From Gammaproteobacteria bacterium (GTDB taxonomy: Bacteria; Pseudomonadota; Gammaproteobacteria; Steroidobacterales; Steroidobacteraceae), in the NCBI GenBank assembly GCA_030038645.1, contig JASHSR010000381.1, positions 1 through 5,817 of the forward strand: a stretch of DNA of 5,817 bases, read 5' to 3'. A model generated the notes under the pieces. It did not search any database, was not told the DNA's origin, and was given only the letters and a program-made list of their open reading frames with translations. Shown piece by piece: positions 4,974-5,817 of this stretch (the first letter of the stretch is position 1; each line of letters opens with the position of its first letter). The translations under genes were made by a program, and so were the position numbers.

Positions 4974-5817
4974 ATGAATGCCAGTGTGCGGACGGGCACG
5001 CGGCGCGAAGATCTCGGGTTGCGGAGCTGGTCGACGCAGGACGTGGAGCCGCGCAAAGCGCTGGCGTATTGGTGCGACTCCGTGTGCCACGCGATACTCG
5101 AGCTCGGCGTCGAGTGCCCCGCGGGCGAGCGCTTCCAGGCCCGGCTCGAGCAGTGCGCTCTCGGCCCGGCCAAGCTGAACTTCGTTCAGGTGACGGCGCA
5201 GAGCGTGGCACGCACGCGCCGCGCGATCTCGCGCAGCGACACCTCGGTGTTTCACCTGCTGCACCTGCGCGCCGGACAGTTCGAGCTCGAGCACCGTGGC
5301 GAGTCCGTCGCGATGCATGCCGGCGATTGCGTGCTCCTCGACAGCACCGAGCCGCACACCGTGCACTGTCCGGTGCCGACGCGGTGCCTCGTGATGCAGT
5401 TTCCGCGGCAATGGCTGCTCGCATGGCTGCCGGCATCCGAGACGATCGTGGGCCGGGCGCTGCGCCCGCAGAGCGGATGGCCGTCCGCTCTCTCTGCCGC
5501 GGTGGCGAGCCTGCGGCCGGACGACATCGAGTGCCTCTCCCTGCCCCGCGGCGTCGTCGCGGAGCAGATTGCCGCGCTGCTCGCGCTCGCCGCCGGCCGC
5601 GCGGCGCCGCAGCCCTCGCGCCGCGATCAGCTGCAGGCGCGCCTCGTGAGGACGCTGCACGAGCGCTATCACGAGCCGGGTCTCTCGCCGGCCGTGGTCG
5701 CGCTCGCACAAGGCATCTCCAAACGCTACCTGCACTTCCTCTTCGCGAGCGGCGGGACGACGTTCGGCGAGCAGCTGCTGCGCATCCGGCTCGAGCGCGC
5801 GCGGCACTTGCTGAGCG
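4974..5817 (+). CDS. AraC-family transcriptional regulator (partial, runs off the window)
   Basis: The frame is open from the ATG at 4974 to the window end: 281 codons and one extra base. An AGGGGGAGG stretch at 4962-4970 is its ribosome site, with GGAGG 3 bases and AGGGGG 6 bases from the ATG. Residues about 25-195 resemble the N-terminal sensor domain of FeaR-type regulators (AraC_binding_2-like), including FHLLHLRAGQFELEHRGE, HAGDCVLLDSTEPHTV and a FPRQWL end. The C-terminal part from about 218 is the AraC DNA-binding domain: the first helix-turn-helix (LSPAVVALAQGISKRYLHFLF, about 237-257) and the linking helix (FGEQLLRIRLERARHLL) are complete. The second helix-turn-helix, about 35-40 residues, should lie past the edge. 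No break is seen, so the truncation is due to the window. It probably controls the divergent aldehyde dehydrogenase gene and perhaps the dioxygenase and PQQ genes, in response to a pathway compound. The ligand is unknown. Confidence 0.92.
   Translation, partial: MNASVRTGTRREDLGLRSWSTQDVEPRKALAYWCDSVCHAILELGVECPAGERFQARLEQCALGPAKLNFVQVTAQSVARTRRAISRSDTSVFHLLHLRAGQFELEHRGESVAMHAGDCVLLDSTEPHTVHCPVPTRCLVMQFPRQWLLAWLPASETIVGRALRPQSGWPSALSAAVASLRPDDIECLSLPRGVVAEQIAALLALAAGRAAPQPSRRDQLQARLVRTLHERYHEPGLSPAVVALAQGISKRYLHFLFASGGTTFGEQLLRIRLERARHLLS

Noticed and set aside
4978..5178. 66-codon open frame starting at the second ATG (4978)
   Set aside because: It is out of frame with the AraC-type protein, which has clear domain similarity and stays open to the window end. 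The short frame shows no motif.
4878..5807. 310-codon in-frame extension upstream of the aldehyde dehydrogenase, which could suggest a fusion protein
   Set aside because: The extension is antisense to the AraC-type gene, has low-complexity composition, and the ATG at 4877 has a strong GAGGAG site and gives the standard family length.

Overview
The window is GC-rich (roughly two thirds G+C by eye) and densely coded, with G/C-ending codons. The protein families are typical of a high-GC Pseudomonadota heterotroph with a periplasmic PQQ enzyme system. The sequence does not fix the genus. No rRNA, tRNA, insertion sequence, phage gene or CRISPR array was seen, and no gap between genes exceeds about 170 bases.

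Layout, left to right. (1) Positions 2-64 look like the last 20 codons of an upstream plus-strand gene. (2) 99-2288 (+) encodes an exported PQQ-dependent quinohemoprotein alcohol dehydrogenase: signal peptide, eight-bladed propeller, proline-rich linker and C-terminal cytochrome c domain. Its active site carries Asp-Tyr-Asp, the signature of lanthanide-using PQQ dehydrogenases, and an Asp where the usual metal-binding Glu sits. (3) A 169-base spacer holds a perfect 14-bp palindrome and three copies of CGAATGA. (4) 2458-3345 (+) encodes an Fe(II)/2-oxoglutarate dioxygenase close to TfdA, the 2,4-D dioxygenase type, more than to taurine dioxygenase. (5) A 62-base convergent gap holds a 16-bp GC palindrome. 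(6) 3408-4877 (-) encodes an NAD(P)+-dependent aldehyde dehydrogenase with all catalytic residues. (7) A 96-base divergent promoter region holds a direct repeat suited to an AraC-type regulator. (8) 4974 to the window end (+) is an AraC-family regulator, cut by the window edge inside its DNA-binding domain.

Together the genes look like part of a catabolic island. A 2-oxoglutarate dioxygenase would cleave or hydroxylate an organic acid or ether, a periplasmic PQQ enzyme would oxidise an alcohol and pass electrons to its own heme c, and a cytosolic dehydrogenase would turn the aldehyde into an acid. The AraC-type protein probably controls at least the aldehyde dehydrogenase. The substrate is unknown, and membership of a single pathway is inferred from adjacency only. 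The most informative feature is the unusual metal site of the quinohemoprotein.
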